From Lachnospiraceae bacterium (GTDB lineage: Bacteria > Bacillota > Clostridia > Lachnospirales > Lachnospiraceae), in NCBI GenBank assembly GCA_910575275.1, contig CAJTEE010000001.1:186001-250000 (forward strand): 64,000 nucleotides of DNA, read 5' to 3'. Below the pieces are notes generated by a model, which made no database searches, was not told the origin of the DNA, and was given only the letters and a program-made list of their open reading frames with translations. The position numbers and the translations under genes are program-made. Position 1 is the first letter of the stretch; each line of letters begins with the position of its first letter. Shown in pieces: positions 7,749 to 16,712 of the stretch.

Positions 7749-9687
7749 TTATTATCCGGAACAGTGGGACAGGGCACTTCTGGAGCCGGATCTGGACAGG
7801 ATCGTAGAGCTTGGTGCAAATGCGATCCGAATCGGAGAATTTGCATGGCATCTGATGGAAAAGGCAGAGGGAATCTATGATTTCTCCTTCTTTGACCTTG
7901 TGATCAAGAAAGCGCGTGAGAGAGGGCTTCATGTCGTTTTCGGGACACCGACTGCGGCGATCCCGGCCTGGCTTGCCAAAAAACGGCCCGAAATTCTGGC
8001 CGAATTTGAGGATGGAACAAAACGCACATTCGGCGGACGGCATGTGTACTGCTTCAACAGTCACGCCCTATATGAACATTCCAAACGGCTGATCCGGGCG
8101 CTTGCCGAGCATTATAAAAATGAATCCGCCATCATCGCCTGGCAGATTGACAACGAATTCGGGCATGAGGGGAGCGACGTCTGCTGGTGCGCCCAATGCC
8201 GGTCCGCATTCCGGCAGTTTTTAAGAGAAAAATTTTCCGGAGACATCGCCCGTCTGAATGCCGTCTACGGCACTGCCTTCTGGTCCCAGGAATACAACGA
8301 TTTTGATGAGATCCCCCTGCCGGCCCGGACGATCACCACGCATAATCCGGCTCTCCGGCTGGATTGGGAGCGCTTTTTAAGCAAATCCGTCTCTGACTTT
8401 GCCGCATTTCAGGCCGGGATTATCAGGGAGTTGATTCCGAATGCCGTGATCCTCCATGATTTCCCCGGCGGCGGTCTCGGGAAGCATTGTGATTATTCTC
8501 GGGTCGCACAATGCCTCGATGTAGCCGCCTATAACAACTATCCGGTCTGGGGCGGACAAAAGGAGCCGCTTCCTCCTCACGAGATCGCCTTCGGCCTCGA
8601 TTATATCCGGGGCCTGAAGCAGAAAAATTTCTGGATCACCGAGCAGATCTGCGGGGCGCAGGGCCACGATGTGACCGGCTTTCTCCCACGCCCGGGGCAG
8701 GCGATGCTCTGGTCCTGTCAGGCCATGGCGAGAGGATGCTCCTCCCTGTTTTATTTCCGCTATCGTGGTGCTTTAAAGGGCGCGGAACAATTCTGTTTTG
8801 GAATTCTCGACGCGGACAACCGCAAGAGGCGCAGATTTTATGAAGTGCAGAGGTTTTTTAAAGATATGGCTCCTTACCGGGAGTTCCTTGCCGCTCCGGT
8901 CAAAAGCCGTGTGGCAGTTTTGTACGACTATGATTCCCTGGCGTCGTTTCGGATTCAGCGTCAGAGCCTTCTCCTGGACTGTGAAGCGGAAATGAAAAAG
9001 TTCCATAAGGTCTTTTATGATGCCAATATTATGACGGATGTGATTCCCGCTTCCGGGGATTTTTCCGGCTATGATCTTGTGATTCTGCCGTTTTTGACGC
9101 TTGTTAAAGAGGAGTTTGCGGCACGCGCCCTGGCTTTTGCAGCCGCAGGCGGGACGCTTGTCATGACCTGCCGCACCGCGGTGAAGGATGCGGACAACAA
9201 TCTGGTCCTTGGGAAGCTTCTTCCTGTCGGCTTTTCTGAGGCGGCGGGCGTCTTTGTCGCAGAAACGGAGAGTCTTCAGGAAACGAACGCCTTTCCTCTC
9301 ATTGGGACCGGCGCCTTTGAGGGTCTTACGGGCACGGGCGGCATCCTGCGCGACATGCTGGTCTCTAAAGACGCCGAGGTTCTGTACCGGTACGGCGACC
9401 CCTTCTTTGAGGAATACGCGGCCGTCACGCGAAAGCCGTACGGAAACGGCATGATTTTCTATCTCGGCTGCCCGCCTGACGAGGCCACCTTAAAGCGGCT
9501 GCTTGCGGTTATGCTGGAAGAAAAGCACATCGAAGCCCTCCCTTCTGTTCCCGGCGTAGAGGTGGTCACGCGCGGCTGCGAAGGGAAGGGGCTCCGTTTT
9601 ATCCTCAACCATAACGCATACCCGGTCGAATATGACGGGGAAGGGCTTGCGCCGTTTGCGTATCGGGTGGAAAAAATTGAAAATTAA
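7732..9687 (+). CDS. GH42 beta-galactosidase
   Basis: A 651-residue family 42 glycoside hydrolase. I chose the ATG at 7732, with AGAAAGGA upstream, because MWLGVDYYPEQW is the usual N-terminus of the family. The start overlaps the end of the phosphoesterase gene by 17 bases. The acid/base glutamate lies in WQIDNEFGHE (residue 142) and the nucleophile in WITEQICGAQG (residue 304). Two cysteines in CWCAQCRSAF suggest the zinc site seen in part of the family. No export signal is present, so it hydrolyses imported beta-galactosides inside the cell. It shares the locus with an alpha-galactosidase, so the importer may take up several galacto-oligosaccharides. Confidence 0.95.
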   Translation: MWLGVDYYPEQWDRALLEPDLDRIVELGANAIRIGEFAWHLMEKAEGIYDFSFFDLVIKKARERGLHVVFGTPTAAIPAWLAKKRPEILAEFEDGTKRTFGGRHVYCFNSHALYEHSKRLIRALAEHYKNESAIIAWQIDNEFGHEGSDVCWCAQCRSAFRQFLREKFSGDIARLNAVYGTAFWSQEYNDFDEIPLPARTITTHNPALRLDWERFLSKSVSDFAAFQAGIIRELIPNAVILHDFPGGGLGKHCDYSRVAQCLDVAAYNNYPVWGGQKEPLPPHEIAFGLDYIRGLKQKNFWITEQICGAQGHDVTGFLPRPGQAMLWSCQAMARGCSSLFYFRYRGALKGAEQFCFGILDADNRKRRRFYEVQRFFKDMAPYREFLAAPVKSRVAVLYDYDSLASFRIQRQSLLLDCEAEMKKFHKVFYDANIMTDVIPASGDFSGYDLVILPFLTLVKEEFAARALAFAAAGGTLVMTCRTAVKDADNNLVLGKLLPVGFSEAAGVFVAETESLQETNAFPLIGTGAFEGLTGTGGILRDMLVSKDAEVLYRYGDPFFEEYAAVTRKPYGNGMIFYLGCPPDEATLKRLLAVMLEEKHIEALPSVPGVEVVTRGCEGKGLRFILNHNAYPVEYDGEGLAPFAYRVEKIEN

Positions 9688-10649
9688 TTCTCGAGCAAAT
9701 CACGCAGCTCCGGCACTACAAAGCGCGGCGTGCGGCCGTTAAAGAAATCATCGACTGCCTCCGCGCAGGCAACGGAGGAACGTGTGGAGGCCTCCTTTGT
9801 CGCGCCGCCGATATGGGGAGCCGTCAGTACATTTTCCATCTTAAGCAGGGGATTCTGCGGGTCAAAGGGTTCCTTTTGCAGCACATCCAGGCCCGCCCCG
9901 GCGATTTTGCCGGCCTTCAGCGCACGGATCAGCGCCTCCTCGTCTACAATGGAGCCCCTGGCCGTGTTGATTAAGAAGGCGCTCTCCTTCATCAGGTCAA
10001 ATTCCCGGTCGCCGACGCTGTGAATCGTCTCTTTTGTGGCAGGCACATGGAGAGACACATAGTCGCTGTTTTTGAAGATCTCGTCGCGGTCCTTTACCAG
10101 ATAGATATACTCCGGCACCTCGATGGCAAAGGGATCGTAGGCCAGCACTCTCATATCGAAGCCAAGCGCCGCCTTCCTTGCGACCAGCCTTCCGATGTTT
10201 CCCGTTCCGATCAGGCCCAGGGTCTTCCCTTCCAGCTCGGTCTTTGGGATTCCCGTCTTGGCATACAAGTAATCCTCCACGCAATGCGTCATGACGGCCT
10301 TAAACCGCCTGGAGCAGTAGAGCATGTAGAAGACGGCTAACTCCGCCACTGAGACGGCGTTGGCCCCGCCTGCGGTGGTGACCAGCACTTTGTTCCTCCT
10401 CGCGGCCTCCAGATCCACGTTGTCATAGCCTGCGCCGTGGCGGGCCAGGATTTTTAACCTCGGAGCCGCGTCAAGGATCTTCGCGGTAATTTTGGCGGTA
10501 CGGACGATCATGGCGTCGCAGTTCTCTATGTCGGCAAGAATATCTTCCTCGGTAAAGCCCCGCCCATCCTTTACCTCATAGCCTCTTTCTTTCAGATACG
10601 CGTAGCCTTCGGGCAGAATCGGCTGGGGCAGCAATACTTTCACACTCAT
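9684..10649 (-). CDS. D-isomer-specific 2-hydroxyacid dehydrogenase
   Basis: A 321-residue NAD-dependent dehydrogenase of the phosphoglycerate/lactate dehydrogenase family. The Rossmann motif GLIGTGNIGRLVA is near residue 150. The catalytic arginine is in NTARGSIVDEEAL, a conserved aspartate and glutamate in GLDVLQKEP, and the catalytic histidine in TAPHIGGATKEAS. It is last in the LysR-linked operon behind the amidohydrolase and probably reduces or oxidises a 2-hydroxy acid of that unknown pathway. Its stop codon overlaps the stop of the convergent GH42 gene within the palindrome TTAA, so there is no room for a terminator between them. Confidence 0.88.
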   Translation of the reverse strand: MSVKVLLPQPILPEGYAYLKERGYEVKDGRGFTEEDILADIENCDAMIVRTAKITAKILDAAPRLKILARHGAGYDNVDLEAARRNKVLVTTAGGANAVSVAELAVFYMLYCSRRFKAVMTHCVEDYLYAKTGIPKTELEGKTLGLIGTGNIGRLVARKAALGFDMRVLAYDPFAIEVPEYIYLVKDRDEIFKNSDYVSLHVPATKETIHSVGDREFDLMKESAFLINTARGSIVDEEALIRALKAGKIAGAGLDVLQKEPFDPQNPLLKMENVLTAPHIGGATKEASTRSSVACAEAVDDFFNGRTPRFVVPELRDLLEN

Positions 10650-10676
10650 CGTCTTGGACTCCTTTCTGTTTTCTTA

Positions 10677-11810
10677 TCAATCGTTCCGATACACAATTTC
10701 TCCGTTTAAAATCGTCATGACAGGGAGTATCTCCCGATTCCCTACGCGCTCGTTCCCTGCGCAGTCCCAAAACCGGATCTCTCCCTCCTTCAGCCGGCAC
10801 AGGGTCAGATCGGCACGGCAGCCTTCCCGGATCCGGCCGTTTTCTTTTTCTATGCCGAGTCTTTTGGCCGGTGTCTCGCTTACCGCCCGGATCACCCGAG
10901 AGAACGGCATGCCCAGCATGAGGAACTTCGACATCACTCTCGGCAGATCCCACATGGCGGGCTCTTTGTGAAACGTGGCAGGAGTGGCGTCACTGCTGAT
11001 GATGTCCGGCCACAGCCCCTGTGAAACAGCCCGCTCTGCCACCGGGAAGTCGAAATTGACCCGTCCGTTTCCAACCTCCATTAAAACGCCTCGCTCCTGC
11101 GCTTTGAACAGCTCCTTTTGGACATTCCCCTGTTCATCCAGGATCGTATTGCCTTTCCCGTGATACATATGGCTGTACACATCCCCCGGGCGCAGCAGGG
11201 CGGCCGTTTCCCCGGCCGATCTTGGCGGATCGGTCGTGTGGACACAGACAGGAAGTCCGAGTGCCTCCCCGAATTCCAGCGCCCGTTCCAAAGGTTTAAG
11301 CCCCAGTTCCCGCACAATGGGCCGGCTGATGCGCACCTTGAGCCCGGTAATCATCCCGGGATATTCCAAAATCCGCTCTTTGATCCGCTCCAGGTCGAGC
11401 ACCTCGTCGTTTAAGGGCTCGTTGATTCCCTTTCCCGGCTGGCCGATGGGGGATACGTTCAGGTAGCCAAAAAGCCGCGGCCGTTTTCCCTCCAGATCAC
11501 ACCGGTAAAGCGCGGGATAGTTGACCCAGCCTGCGCTGCCCATGTCCACCGCGCAGGTGACGCCGGCGGACAAAAGCCGGTCGGCATCCATTCCGAAGGT
11601 ACTTCCATGGGCAAACAGATGGGTATGAAAATCAATGAAGCCGGGGAACAGATACAGTCCCTCTCCGTTAATCACCTGCCCGCCCGCTGCCTTGCAGGAC
11701 GGTGGGCAGACGGAGGCGATGCGGCCGTTTTTTACAGCGACATCCGCCAGCCGTTCCCCGTCGGTTTGGGTATCAAGAAGCTTCACATTACAAATCAGCA
11801 GATCGTTCAT
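10677..11810 (-). CDS. deacetylase-type amidohydrolase (metal-dependent)
   Basis: A 377-residue metal-dependent hydrolase of the amidohydrolase superfamily. The metal motif FIDFHTHLFAHG is near residue 58, a possible carbamylated-lysine strand TGLKVRIS near residue 155, the histidine strand VCVHTTDPP near residue 190, and the catalytic aspartate in SSDATPATFH near residue 275. This arrangement matches the EF_0837/AHA_3915 group, sometimes annotated as D-glucosaminate-pathway or selenocysteine-synthase-linked deacetylases. It lies between the SLC13 transporter and the hydroxyacid dehydrogenase and may open or deacylate the imported substrate. The substrate is not deducible. Confidence 0.82.
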   Translation of the reverse strand: MNDLLICNVKLLDTQTDGERLADVAVKNGRIASVCPPSCKAAGGQVINGEGLYLFPGFIDFHTHLFAHGSTFGMDADRLLSAGVTCAVDMGSAGWVNYPALYRCDLEGKRPRLFGYLNVSPIGQPGKGINEPLNDEVLDLERIKERILEYPGMITGLKVRISRPIVRELGLKPLERALEFGEALGLPVCVHTTDPPRSAGETAALLRPGDVYSHMYHGKGNTILDEQGNVQKELFKAQERGVLMEVGNGRVNFDFPVAERAVSQGLWPDIISSDATPATFHKEPAMWDLPRVMSKFLMLGMPFSRVIRAVSETPAKRLGIEKENGRIREGCRADLTLCRLKEGEIRFWDCAGNERVGNREILPVMTILNGEIVYRND

Positions 11811-11827
11811 ATTTGGGTTTGCCCCTC

Positions 11828-13099
11828 CTAAGCATAAAACGGCCAGATCAACGGGATAATCGCCACACAGGCAACCAGAAATACAAGTGCCATGCCGATA
11901 TTGCTCTTTAGATAATCACTGAACTTATACCCGCCGTAGGAATAGATCAGGTTGGCAGGCGGGCAGGCGATCGGACTTAAGATGGACATCGTCGAGGCAA
12001 TTCCCAGGACCATAATCAGGGCGGAGGGAATCACGCCGATGGTGCCTGCGATGGCAATGACGATCGGCATGAGCAGCGTAACCGTCACGACGTTGGACAT
12101 AAACTGCGTCATCACCATTGTCAGAAGAAAGATCACGACGGTAATAAAGTAGACGTTTGTGGAGCCGCCGATAATGGTGATCAACAGGTCCGCGATCTGC
12201 TGGGCTGCTCCAGTGTTTTTAAGAGCCGTGGCAAGCGGCGTCATGCCGCCCAAAAGAATGACGGTTTTGATGCTGACCAGCTGGTATGCCTGCTTCTCGG
12301 TGAAAATCCCGAACAGCACATCGGCCACCACGCCGATGATCGCAACCATGTAGGAGGGAATTCCGGTCTGATTCTCAAAAATCATGCCCACAAATACCGC
12401 AAGCAGCACTGCCACGGAAACCGCCTGCTTCCAAAACGGCGCCGTCTTAGGCTCCGATGAGGTAAACAGCCCGTCGTCCATGCCGCTCATCTTGATGTCC
12501 GGCAGCATTTTATAGCCGATGAAGTACATATAGAGCAGCATGATAATGGTCAGCGGAAGGCCGATTTTGCTGATTTCAAAGAAGCCGAACGGATATCCCA
12601 ATTCCTTGATCTGATCCCCGATCAGCACGTTGATGGCCGCGTCTCCCACCAGTGTCAGACGGCCGCCCGCCATGGAGCCCAGAAAGGCGCTCATCAAAAG
12701 CTTGGAATGGCTGAAGCCCGTGGAGGTACAGATACCCATGATGATGGGGATAAATACAGCGACTGTCCCGGAGTTGCTTAAGCCTGCGGACATAATGCTT
12801 GCCAGGATCAGGATCGCCATAATCATCTGGCGTTCTGTCTTGGCGTAACGGGTAACCATGGCAGCGATCTTATCGCACACACCGGTTTCGAACAGGGCGC
12901 TTCCCACGATTACAACGCCGATCAGCATGAGGATCGTCGTACTGGCAAACCCGGCGACGGCCTCCTTGGGCGTAACAAGCCGGGTCAGGACTAACGCGAT
13001 CATGGTAAGCATCACCGTCATGTTGACCGGGATTTTTTCCAACAGGAAGGAGGCGACCGCGCAAATTAAAATCAGGATGGTCAGAGTGGCTGGCGACAT
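11828..13099 (-). CDS. SLC13/DASS-type anion transporter
   Basis: A 423-residue membrane protein with about eleven hydrophobic segments across its whole length. It is built of two repeats, each with an S-N-x-x-T hairpin motif: GLSNSGTVAVFIP near residue 110 and FMSNVVTVTLLMP near residue 335. These resemble the SNT motifs that bind sodium and carboxylate in the divalent anion/sodium symporters. It should import a carboxylated substrate. It lies 17 bases before the amidohydrolase and 37 bases after the RraA-like gene in the same operon. Confidence 0.85.
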   Translation of the reverse strand: MSPATLTILILICAVASFLLEKIPVNMTVMLTMIALVLTRLVTPKEAVAGFASTTILMLIGVVIVGSALFETGVCDKIAAMVTRYAKTERQMIMAILILASIMSAGLSNSGTVAVFIPIIMGICTSTGFSHSKLLMSAFLGSMAGGRLTLVGDAAINVLIGDQIKELGYPFGFFEISKIGLPLTIIMLLYMYFIGYKMLPDIKMSGMDDGLFTSSEPKTAPFWKQAVSVAVLLAVFVGMIFENQTGIPSYMVAIIGVVADVLFGIFTEKQAYQLVSIKTVILLGGMTPLATALKNTGAAQQIADLLITIIGGSTNVYFITVVIFLLTMVMTQFMSNVVTVTLLMPIVIAIAGTIGVIPSALIMVLGIASTMSILSPIACPPANLIYSYGGYKFSDYLKSNIGMALVFLVACVAIIPLIWPFYA

Positions 13100-13136
13100 A
13101 AGCGTTTTCTCCTATCTTCTCTTTTTCGCGGCTGTC

Positions 13137-13838
13137 TTAAGGCCGGTATACATCGTCAATGATCTCAAAGCCCTTCTCCTCAAGAGATTTTTCGACCCAG
13201 GCGCGGTTGGCTGTGCCGTCCTTGGCGGCCGCCAGCTTCTTTTCGTCTGCTGCCTGAAACTTCTTTGCTTCCTCCAGCACCACGGCCGCATCCTGTCTCG
13301 GGATTACGATGATGCCATCCGGATCCGCCAGGATGATGTCGCCCGGGTTTACGCTGATCCCGCCGCAGGAGATCGGGACATTGATCTCACCGGGCCCTTC
13401 CTTGTAGGGACCGCCGGGGGTTGTGCCCGTGCAGTAAACGGGGAAATCCCATTTGCCGATCTCGTCGATGTCGCGGATTGGGCCGTCTAAGATGATGCCG
13501 GCGATCTTCTTTGTGTATTTTAAGTAGGCCATCATGACCTCGCCCATCAGGGCGCGTGTGTTGTCTTCCTCGTTTGATACAACCAGCACGTCGCCCTCTC
13601 CACACAGGTTCAGTGCCGCATGAAGCGCCAGATTGTCGCCCGCACGCCCCTTGACCGTATAAGCCGGCCCGACCATCATCTGATCCTTCGGCCGGCTCAC
13701 CAGGCGGATGCGCGGGTTCATCGCGCAGCTTCTTCCCATTACGTCGGCCGTGTTCGACGCGGGAATTGTCTTGAACTGCTTCATGATCTCCGGATCCGGC
13801 ATTTCACGCTTCAAATAAATTCTCTTTCCTACTGACAT
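13137..13838 (-). CDS. RraA-like protein / HMG-type aldolase
   Basis: A 233-residue member of the RraA/dimethylmenaquinone-methyltransferase-like family. Typical features are TIPASNTADVMGR near the N-terminus, the DGPIRDIDEI loop carrying the conserved arginine and aspartate of the aldolase active site, and NPGDIILADPDGIIVIP. In metabolic operons these proteins are usually 4-hydroxy-4-methyl-2-oxoglutarate or oxaloacetate aldolases/decarboxylases, and not RNase E inhibitors. It is first in its operon and divergent from a LysR gene, 139 bases away, with an intervening LysR box. An aldolase role is inferred from family and context. Confidence 0.85.
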   Translation of the reverse strand: MSVGKRIYLKREMPDPEIMKQFKTIPASNTADVMGRSCAMNPRIRLVSRPKDQMMVGPAYTVKGRAGDNLALHAALNLCGEGDVLVVSNEEDNTRALMGEVMMAYLKYTKKIAGIILDGPIRDIDEIGKWDFPVYCTGTTPGGPYKEGPGEINVPISCGGISVNPGDIILADPDGIIVIPRQDAAVVLEEAKKFQAADEKKLAAAKDGTANRAWVEKSLEEKGFEIIDDVYRP

Positions 13839-13911
13839 TTTTTCCTCCTCGTTTTTTCTTTTACCGCTCTTGAAAGGTCTTGTGTTCTTTATGATTCTAT
13901 AGTAATATAAA

Positions 13912-13932
13912 ACCGTCCAAAAGTAAAACGGT
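13912..13932. promoter_or_regulatory. LysR-type T-N11-A operator
   Basis: The inverted repeat ACCGT - 11 bases - ACGGT lies between the divergent rraA-like gene and the LysR gene. It has the T-N11-A spacing that LysR-family regulators recognise. It is centred about 55 bases upstream of the LysR start and about 85 bases upstream of the rraA-like start. It is the likely site for both autoregulation and activation of the RraA-SLC13-amidohydrolase-dehydrogenase operon. Confidence 0.6.
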
Positions 13933-13977
13933 GAATTTTTGATTTTTTAACAAAGAAATTTTGTGAATGAGGATTCC

Positions 13978-14943
13978 ATGGATCTCACAAGCCTGTACTA
14001 TTTTTCCGAGCTTGCCAAGGATCTGCACATGACCCGCACGGCGAACCGCCTGTTTATCTCCCAGCAGACCTTAAGCAACCACATCCAGCGCCTCGAGGAC
14101 TACTACGGCACGCAGCTCCTTTACCGCAGGCCCTCTCTCTCCTTGACCACGGCGGGGGAATTCGTACTCGGCTTTGCCGATGTCATCAACCGCGAGCACA
14201 GCAATTTAAAGGATATTCTCTCCGACATCGCCAAGCAGGAGCGCGGCGTGCTGCGCTTCGGGGCCAGCGCCCTGCGGCTGAACCTCTGCCTGCCCACCGT
14301 CCTTCCGGAATTTTCCGCCCGTTACCCGAACGTGGACATCCGCATCACGGACACTGTCACTGCAAAATTGGAGCCCCTCGTGCTGGATGGCTCCATTGAC
14401 TTTGCCATCACTATGAACGCCGAGGATCATCCCAGGCTTGCCACCAGACGCCTGATGGATGACCAGGTCTATCTCTGCGTGGCCGACTCCCTGCTGAATG
14501 ACTGCTACGGTGAGGAGGCCAGGCTTTTAAAGGCCAGAGCCCTAAAGGGCGCGGATGTAAAGGATTTTGCCCGACTCCCCTTCTGCATCTTTGACAACCG
14601 CATGGGCCGGCAGATCCGCCAGTGCTTCGACGCGGCAGACATCATTCCCCGCACCTACATTACAAGCACCTACACGCAGATCGGCTCCGCCCTCTGTTTT
14701 AAGCGTCTGGCCGCCTGCTTCGTCTCCCAGGCCAGCCTCGTCTCTCAGCAGAAAGAGATTCCGCCGGATATTAATATTTTCCCGCTGCACTACAAAGGAC
14801 AGCCCCTGATTCAAAGGCTGTCCCTGATCCGCATAAAGGACCGCTATCTGTCCCACTATGCAAAATTCTTTTTAGAGCGTCTGTTCCAGTATTTCAGCAC
14901 CATGGAGCAGACCCATATGGAACGGAGCGTGGAGGAGCTATAG
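13978..14943 (+). CDS. LysR family transcriptional regulator
   Basis: A 321-residue regulator. I chose the ATG at 13978, five bases after GAGGA, over a GTG 15 bases earlier. The N-terminal winged helix-turn-helix is clear in TRTANRLFISQQTLSNHIQR (residues about 20-40). The rest is the periplasmic-binding-like effector domain, with LRFGASALRLN and the DFAITMNAE strand. It is divergent from the RraA operon and probably its inducer-responsive activator. A perfect hairpin terminator overlaps its last codons. Confidence 0.92.
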   Translation: MDLTSLYYFSELAKDLHMTRTANRLFISQQTLSNHIQRLEDYYGTQLLYRRPSLSLTTAGEFVLGFADVINREHSNLKDILSDIAKQERGVLRFGASALRLNLCLPTVLPEFSARYPNVDIRITDTVTAKLEPLVLDGSIDFAITMNAEDHPRLATRRLMDDQVYLCVADSLLNDCYGEEARLLKARALKGADVKDFARLPFCIFDNRMGRQIRQCFDAADIIPRTYITSTYTQIGSALCFKRLAACFVSQASLVSQQKEIPPDINIFPLHYKGQPLIQRLSLIRIKDRYLSHYAKFFLERLFQYFSTMEQTHMERSVEEL

Positions 14944-14986
14944 GAAACGTCAAAAGAAAGAAATTTATGACGTTTCCTATAGTTTT
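14938..14986 (+). terminator. intrinsic terminator after LysR gene
   Basis: A perfect 15-base-pair inverted repeat (arms 14938-14952 and 14968-14982, core TAGGAAACGTCA) is followed by TTTT. The left arm includes the stop codon of the LysR gene. Confidence 0.85.
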
Positions 14987-15013
14987 AATCCATGTTAAGA
15001 AACTCAGCCGGTT

Positions 15014-15968
15014 TCATAATCCTTGGATTATAGCGTTAAAGTCCATTAGATTCCCGCCCGCTGGCACGCCTGCCTTTAAGCATCGGTCCACGATCTCCTC
15101 GCTGGTAAACTGCTTCGACCAGTCCTCGATGATCTGCTTGATAACCTCTGCGTTCTCGGTACGGATGACATTGTTTTCAAATCTCGGATCCGTGATCCAC
15201 TCCTCATGGCCGGCCACTTCTTTTGCAAACCGCTCAAACAGGCTCTGGTTGCCGCAGGCCAGTACATAGTCGCCGTCGCTGGCCGCAAAGCTGTCATACG
15301 GTGCGATCGCCGGATAGGCGTTTCCGTTTTGGACATAGGCCTTTCCGGTATAGCGGTAACGGATCAGATAATTCTCCATCAGAGAGACGATCGTATCCAG
15401 AAGCGCCACATCCTCCTTCTGGCCATGCCCGATCACGGTACACGCATTTAAGGCCGCAAGGACGCCGAGCGCGCCGTAGATGCCGGCCCCCAGATCGCCG
15501 ACCGCCGTACCCGCACGGGTCGGCTTTCCGCCCTTTTCTCCGGTCACGCTCATCATGCCGCCCATGGCCTGCGCAAGGAGATCGTAGCCCGGTCTCCGTG
15601 AATAGCGCCCGTAACCGCCGAAGCCGCTGATCTCCAGATACACAAGCTGCGGGTTTATTTCCTCTAATACGTCGTAGCCGAGTCCGAGCTTATCCATGAC
15701 GCCGGGACGGAAATTCTCAATCAGGGCGTCCGCCTTTTTGACTAACTCCTTCAGGATCTCCTTTCCCTTCGTGTCCTTCATGTTTAAGGTGATGCCTTCC
15801 TTTATTGCGGTTCATGTTCGCGTAGTACGAGGACTCTCCGTTTACATACGGGCCATACTGACGGGAATCGTCCCCCTTTCCGGGCTGCTCGACCTTGATG
15901 ACCCGCCCCAGGTCAAGAGCCGTGATATTTTCCAACGCTCCATTGCGTTCTGCCATTAAACCTGCCAT
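15014..15968 (-). pseudogene. CaiB/BaiF (class III) CoA-transferase, broken
   Basis: This is a relic of a family III CoA-transferase, which normally has about 400 residues. The ATG at 15968 has AAGGAG upstream. Three lesions are visible. First, LDLGR joins directly to VIKVEQPGKG, so about 16 residues of the usual N-terminal segment are missing in frame. Second, after YANMNRNKG (about 15800) the frame shifts and the homologous TLNMKDTKGKEIL sequence continues in another frame. Third, the protein ends at GGNLMDFNAIIQGL, about 60-70 residues before the usual C-terminus. The middle still reads clearly, for example ENFRPGVMDKLGLGYD and GYDLLAQAMGGMMSVTG, so the decay is recent. It should be non-functional. 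Confidence 0.85.
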
Positions 15969-15984
15969 TACTTTTCTCTCCTTT

Positions 15985-16158
15985 TTATTCGTTCTCCTCC
16001 ATCATGGCCGCAAACGCCTGCAGGGAGGGGCTGACCTGTCCGAAATCCCGCATCTGCATATCCAGTCCCAGACGGATCAACGGAAGATCCGCGATCTCAT
16101 CGACCCAGCCCTGCTTTGCGCAATTTCTCATAGTCATAAAGAGACCGTATTTTATCAT
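15985..16158 (-). pseudogene. short relic, possibly a LysR-type C-terminus
   Basis: A 57-codon open frame ends 16 bases before the broken CoA-transferase gene. It reads as the tail of a larger protein: KQGWVDEIADLPLIRLGLD, then MRDFGQVSPSLQAFAAMMEE. The last stretch resembles the C-terminal effector-domain end of LysR regulators (S-P-x-x-x-x-F). No other part of such a gene is found upstream. I read it as a truncated remnant, with low confidence in its family. Confidence 0.35.
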
Positions 16159-16232
16159 TTTTTGTCATATTTTCCCAAATTCCCGCATAGATTGTAATAT
16201 CCGGTCGTTTTGTCTTCCTTTCGTTTTCTGCC

Positions 16233-16619
16233 TTGAAAGGCGGCCCGAAGATGTACGAGTATTCCTTCCTTGTTGCAGAAATCCGCAAAAACCTGGCCCG
16301 CGGCCTTCCCTTAAACGCCGCCACTAAGGCCGCCGTGGAGACCTGCATGCCAAAGGGGATTCTCGAAAGCTTTCTGCGCAGACATCGAGCGGAGGTGAAG
16401 CAGATGATCTTAGAAGAATATGATGCGGAATTTCATATCAGATGTGAGAAGGAGCTGGGTTTTCAGGAGGGCCACAAAGTCGGTGAACGCAAAGGCACAG
16501 CCTTGGCCAACCGTCTCTGTTCCCTTCTCCTGAAGGAAAAGCGCTACGCCGATCTGGAGCGGGCTGCAGAGGACAGCAAATTCCAGTCCCAGCTTTTCAA
16601 GGAGTATCATCTCCAATAA
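16233..16619 (+). pseudogene. C-terminal relic of an Rpn-family nuclease / transposase-like protein
   Basis: The frame encodes about 120 residues that match only the tail of the Rpn (PD-(D/E)XK, recombination-promoting nuclease) proteins common in Lachnospiraceae. It shows YEYSFLVAEIRKNLARG, then MPKGILESFLRRHRAEV, then a hydrophilic EGHKVGERKG stretch. The N-terminal nuclease domain with its catalytic residues is absent. An ATG lies at 16251 but has no good ribosome site. It is probably a non-functional remnant. Its presence fits the eroded character of this region. Confidence 0.65.
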
Positions 16620-16644
16620 CCAAAGCGATCCACGCAACAATCGT

Positions 16645-16690
16645 AAAACCCCTGCACCGGCCTTAAAAATCATGCCGGTGCAGGGGTTTT
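16645..16690. terminator. bidirectional intrinsic terminator
   Basis: A perfect 17-base-pair inverted repeat with core CCCCTGCACCGGC carries AAAA on the left arm and TTTT on the right, so it can end transcripts from both sides. It separates the Rpn relic on the plus strand from the DUF1847 gene on the minus strand. Confidence 0.88.
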
Positions 16691-16712
16691 CAATTAACAT
16701 TTCCTGACTGCC

